A stretch of 37,362 nt of DNA, from positions 1 to 37,362 of the forward strand of contig JADGDF010000023.1 in the NCBI GenBank assembly GCA_016745055.1, written 5' to 3'. This document shows positions 35,358-37,362 of the stretch, in pieces (position 1 is the stretch's first letter; each line of letters opens with the position of its first letter). Below the pieces are notes generated by a model, which did no database searches, was not told where the DNA came from, and saw only the letters and a list, made by a program, of their open reading frames with translations. The DNA is from Thiotrichaceae bacterium (GTDB lineage Bacteria > Pseudomonadota > Gammaproteobacteria > Beggiatoales > Beggiatoaceae). The translations under genes were made by a program, and so were the position numbers.

Positions 35358-36005
35358 ATGAAAAAATGGTTACGTATCAGCTTACTTTTTTTACTTGCTA
35401 CAGGAATTATTTGGGCATTATTTCATCAAAACTTGTTTAACTTAGAAGATATTCAAAGTTGGCTAGAACATTCAGATCATGCTGCAGCCCCCTTTATTTT
35501 TATGCTGGTATATATACTAGCTTGCATTTTAATGCTGCCAGGTACGCCATTAACTTTGTTAGCAGGCGCATTATTTGGACCATGGTGGGGAACCTTGTAT
35601 ACCCTAACTGGTGCTACGTTGGGTGCCACTTTTGCTTTTTTAATGTCCCGTTATCTTATTTCCGACTGGGCTAGAAATAAGATGGGTAAACGTTTAGGTA
35701 AAATCATTGAAGGGGTAGAAGCTGAAGGGTGGAGATTTATTGCTTTTGCCAGGCTCGTGCCTTTTTTTCCATTTAATCTACTAAATTATGCCCTAGGTTT
35801 AACTAAAATTCCGCTCTGGCACTATTTTGTAACCAGTTATATTTGCATGATTCCTGGAGGGTTTGCTTATGCCTATTTGGGTTATGCAGGTAAAGAAGCC
35901 GCTGTTGGCAATGAAAACCTTATTCATACGTCACTACTTGCTTTAGGATTATTTGCCTTAGTCCTTTTTCTCCCACGTTTTATTATGCGTTTTAAAAATA
36001 GATAA
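35358..36005 (+). CDS. TVP38/TMEM64-family (DedA-like, SNARE-associated) membrane protein
   Basis: 215 residues with about five to six membrane helices. The DedA/VTT signature is visible: MLPGTPLTLLAGALFGPWWG, then TLTGATLGATFAFLMSRYL, and after a cytoplasmic helix the FARLVPFFPFNLLNYALGLTKIPLWHY re-entrant region with its arginine and prolines. Proteins of this superfamily include lipid scramblases and transporters. The substrate here is unknown. It is 69 bases downstream of mobA on the same strand and may be in the same transcript. It converges with waaF. Confidence 0.9.
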   Translation: MKKWLRISLLFLLATGIIWALFHQNLFNLEDIQSWLEHSDHAAAPFIFMLVYILACILMLPGTPLTLLAGALFGPWWGTLYTLTGATLGATFAFLMSRYLISDWARNKMGKRLGKIIEGVEAEGWRFIAFARLVPFFPFNLLNYALGLTKIPLWHYFVTSYICMIPGGFAYAYLGYAGKEAAVGNENLIHTSLLALGLFALVLFLPRFIMRFKNR

Positions 36006-36052
36006 TTATCGCTACTTTTTCATCTTTCATCAGTTGACCAATGTATGATCAG

Positions 36053-37066
36053 TTAAATATAATTTTCCAACGCATACAGCACTTTTTTAGGCGTTAGTTC
36101 TCGTAAACAATTAAAATGTTGATACCGGCAAGACCGTTGAAAGCAAGGACTACAAGCTAGATTTAGAGACAATATATGGGCTTTTGGACTTAGAGGCGGA
36201 GTCATAGCAGGATTCGAAGACCCGTAAATTGCAATCATAGGTTTATCTAACGCAGCAGCAATATGCATTAGCCCCGAATCATTAGTAATGACTACTTTTG
36301 TTAAAGCTAATAAATCCACGACTTCAGATAAAGTTGTTTTTCCACATAGGTTATTACAAAATTGACCCGTTTGTCGTTGAATAGTTTCACCAACTGCTTG
36401 ATCTTTACTAGAGCCAAACAACCATACTTGCCAGCCTGTTTGAATATACCGGTGTGCAACAGTCGCAAAATATTCAGGTGGCCAACGTTTAGATTCCCCA
36501 TATTCTGCGCCAGGACATAATGCAAGTATGGGTAAATCTGAATTAAGTTGAAGTTTCTGTAGAATCTTTGTTGGCGATTGAGGTTGCAAGGTTGGAGGAG
36601 GTATATCCACTGGTACTTGATTTGGAGGTAAACCTAAGGCTACAAATTGTTCCACCGTTTTAGCCAAAAGTTTCTTATTTTTTTTGCGTAAATCGTTCAA
36701 CAAACCATAACGCAATTCACCTGTGAAACCTGTGCGTATAGAAATATTTGCCCAAAAAGGAATTAATGCAGCTTTCCAAGCATTAGGTAGCACAATCGCT
36801 TGTTGATATCCGCACTCTCTTAGCTGATAACCCATTTGATGTCGTACTTGTAACACCAATTTTCCATGTCCAATATCATGGGTATGAATATGACGTACTT
36901 CAGGCATTCGCTGTAGTAATCCCGCACTCCAAACTGGTGCTAATACATCAATTTCAGGCGTTGGTTGTCGCTGTTTCAAGGTTTTAAATAAACTTTGTGC
37001 CATCATCATGTCACCAACCCACGAAGGCCCAATGATTAAAATAACATTTTGTGTCTTACTCATCAT
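36053..37066 (-). CDS. waaF: ADP-heptose--LPS heptosyltransferase II
   Basis: About 337 residues, a GT9-family glycosyltransferase that adds the second L-glycero-D-manno-heptose to the LPS inner core. The N-terminal signature ILIIGPSWVGDMMMAQSLF is characteristic of RfaF/WaaF. The C-terminal nucleotide-sugar part shows LALCPGAEYGESKRWPPEYF, NLCGKTTLSEVVDLLA, TNDSGLMHIAAALDKPMIAIYG and SSNPAMTPPLSP, with YRHFNCL-like YQHFNCLRELTP near the end. The start is taken at one of the paired ATGs (37066 or 37063). The longer frame to 37117 begins with TTG inside a short inverted repeat (CCCACTTTCGTGGG). No clear ribosome binding site. Confidence 0.92.
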   Translation of the reverse strand: MMSKTQNVILIIGPSWVGDMMMAQSLFKTLKQRQPTPEIDVLAPVWSAGLLQRMPEVRHIHTHDIGHGKLVLQVRHQMGYQLRECGYQQAIVLPNAWKAALIPFWANISIRTGFTGELRYGLLNDLRKKNKKLLAKTVEQFVALGLPPNQVPVDIPPPTLQPQSPTKILQKLQLNSDLPILALCPGAEYGESKRWPPEYFATVAHRYIQTGWQVWLFGSSKDQAVGETIQRQTGQFCNNLCGKTTLSEVVDLLALTKVVITNDSGLMHIAAALDKPMIAIYGSSNPAMTPPLSPKAHILSLNLACSPCFQRSCRYQHFNCLRELTPKKVLYALENYI

Positions 37067-37210
37067 AAATGTAAAAGTTTGTTCATATAAAGTGCCCACT
37101 TTCGTGGGAAGTGCCAAAATTCATTGGTTTGATAGAAATATTGTTGAATTAGTTTTTAACCTAAAATGTCAGCCACTAAGGAATGGGAACTAAATAAAAT
37201 CAGAAACAAA

Positions 37211-37239
37211 ACCTGGCAGTTTTTTAAAACCTGCCAGGT
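37211..37239. repeat. Second copy of the CCTGGCAG/CCTGCCAGG palindrome
   Basis: Nearly the same sequence as 16880-16910, with one mismatch between its arms. No T-run follows on the plus strand (ATGATT). It lies upstream of waaF and downstream of the IS630-like fragment on the minus strand. Confidence 0.65.
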
Positions 37240-37294
37240 ATGATTGAAAACTTATGGATGTTATTTAATAGAGTTGTATCCCGTTAAAAATCAA

Positions 37295-37362
37295 TCAATT
37301 AGCTAGATAAAAGTTCCATAGTCCGGCACATACTCCAATTATTTCATCATATAAATCAATAA
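37295..37362 (-). pseudogene. Possible IS630-type transposase C-terminal end
   Basis: At the right edge the minus strand reads DLYDEIIGVCAGLWNFYLAN and a stop. This resembles the C-terminal YDxIIxxCxxAWN segment of IS630-family transposases. It ends earlier than usual. Only 21 codons are in the window, so the call is tentative. Confidence 0.4.

Overview
The window is AT-rich gammaproteobacterial chromosome. Supporting genes are rpsA-ihfB-lapA-lapB in the usual gammaproteobacterial order, epmA, psd-lpxB, pdxH, and a waaF-type heptosyltransferase. V-type ATPase stalk genes, many palindromic intergenic repeats, IS630 debris at both edges and a dense set of signalling genes fit a large sulfur bacterium of the Beggiatoa/Thioploca/Thiomargarita type (Thiotrichales). 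That placement is an inference from gene content and style, not from a marker-gene comparison.

Layout. 1-0.75 kb: an IS630-type transposase on the minus strand, split by a GC-richer structured insert of about 290 bp. 1.1-4.8 kb: a chemoreceptor ending in a CheR-type pentapeptide, then two V-ATPase stalk subunits (G/H-like and C) without the rest of the enzyme, and a small membrane protein. 4.9-8.5 kb: a DUF1318 lipoprotein, epmA, tRNA-Ala(CGC), tRNA-Arg(CCU), pdxH and a NYN-domain nuclease. 8.5-13 kb: a repeat-filled gap, a PfkB sugar kinase, an exported alanine-rich coiled coil built of 14-residue repeats, then psd-lpxB. 13.1-16.8 kb: one 1203-residue exported mosaic protein (LRR, FN3, two Ig-like domains, beta-helix-like region). 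17.2-23 kb: a hybrid histidine kinase, a small membrane protein and a large protein that ends just after a Walker A motif. 23.1-28.5 kb: a secreted protein of unknown function, a neprosin-type glutamic peptidase, and a YfiR / CHASE8-HAMP-GGDEF-EAL pair. 29-33.2 kb: lapB, lapA, ihfB and rpsA, all on the minus strand. 33.7-37.1 kb: a P-type-ATPase-like actuator-only protein, a 50-residue DUF5989 protein, mobA, a TVP38-family membrane protein and waaF.

Themes. Envelope biogenesis recurs (psd, lpxB, lapAB, waaF, exported proteins), and so does signalling (MCP, hybrid kinase, c-di-GMP pair). The gaps hold several unrelated palindromic repeat families, one MITE-like element and two nested inverted-repeat structures. 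No CRISPR array, prophage or recognisable defence island was seen. The least explained items are the insert in the IS630 gene, the protein truncated at its P-loop, the actuator-only ATPase homologue, the bacterial neprosin and the nested palindromes.
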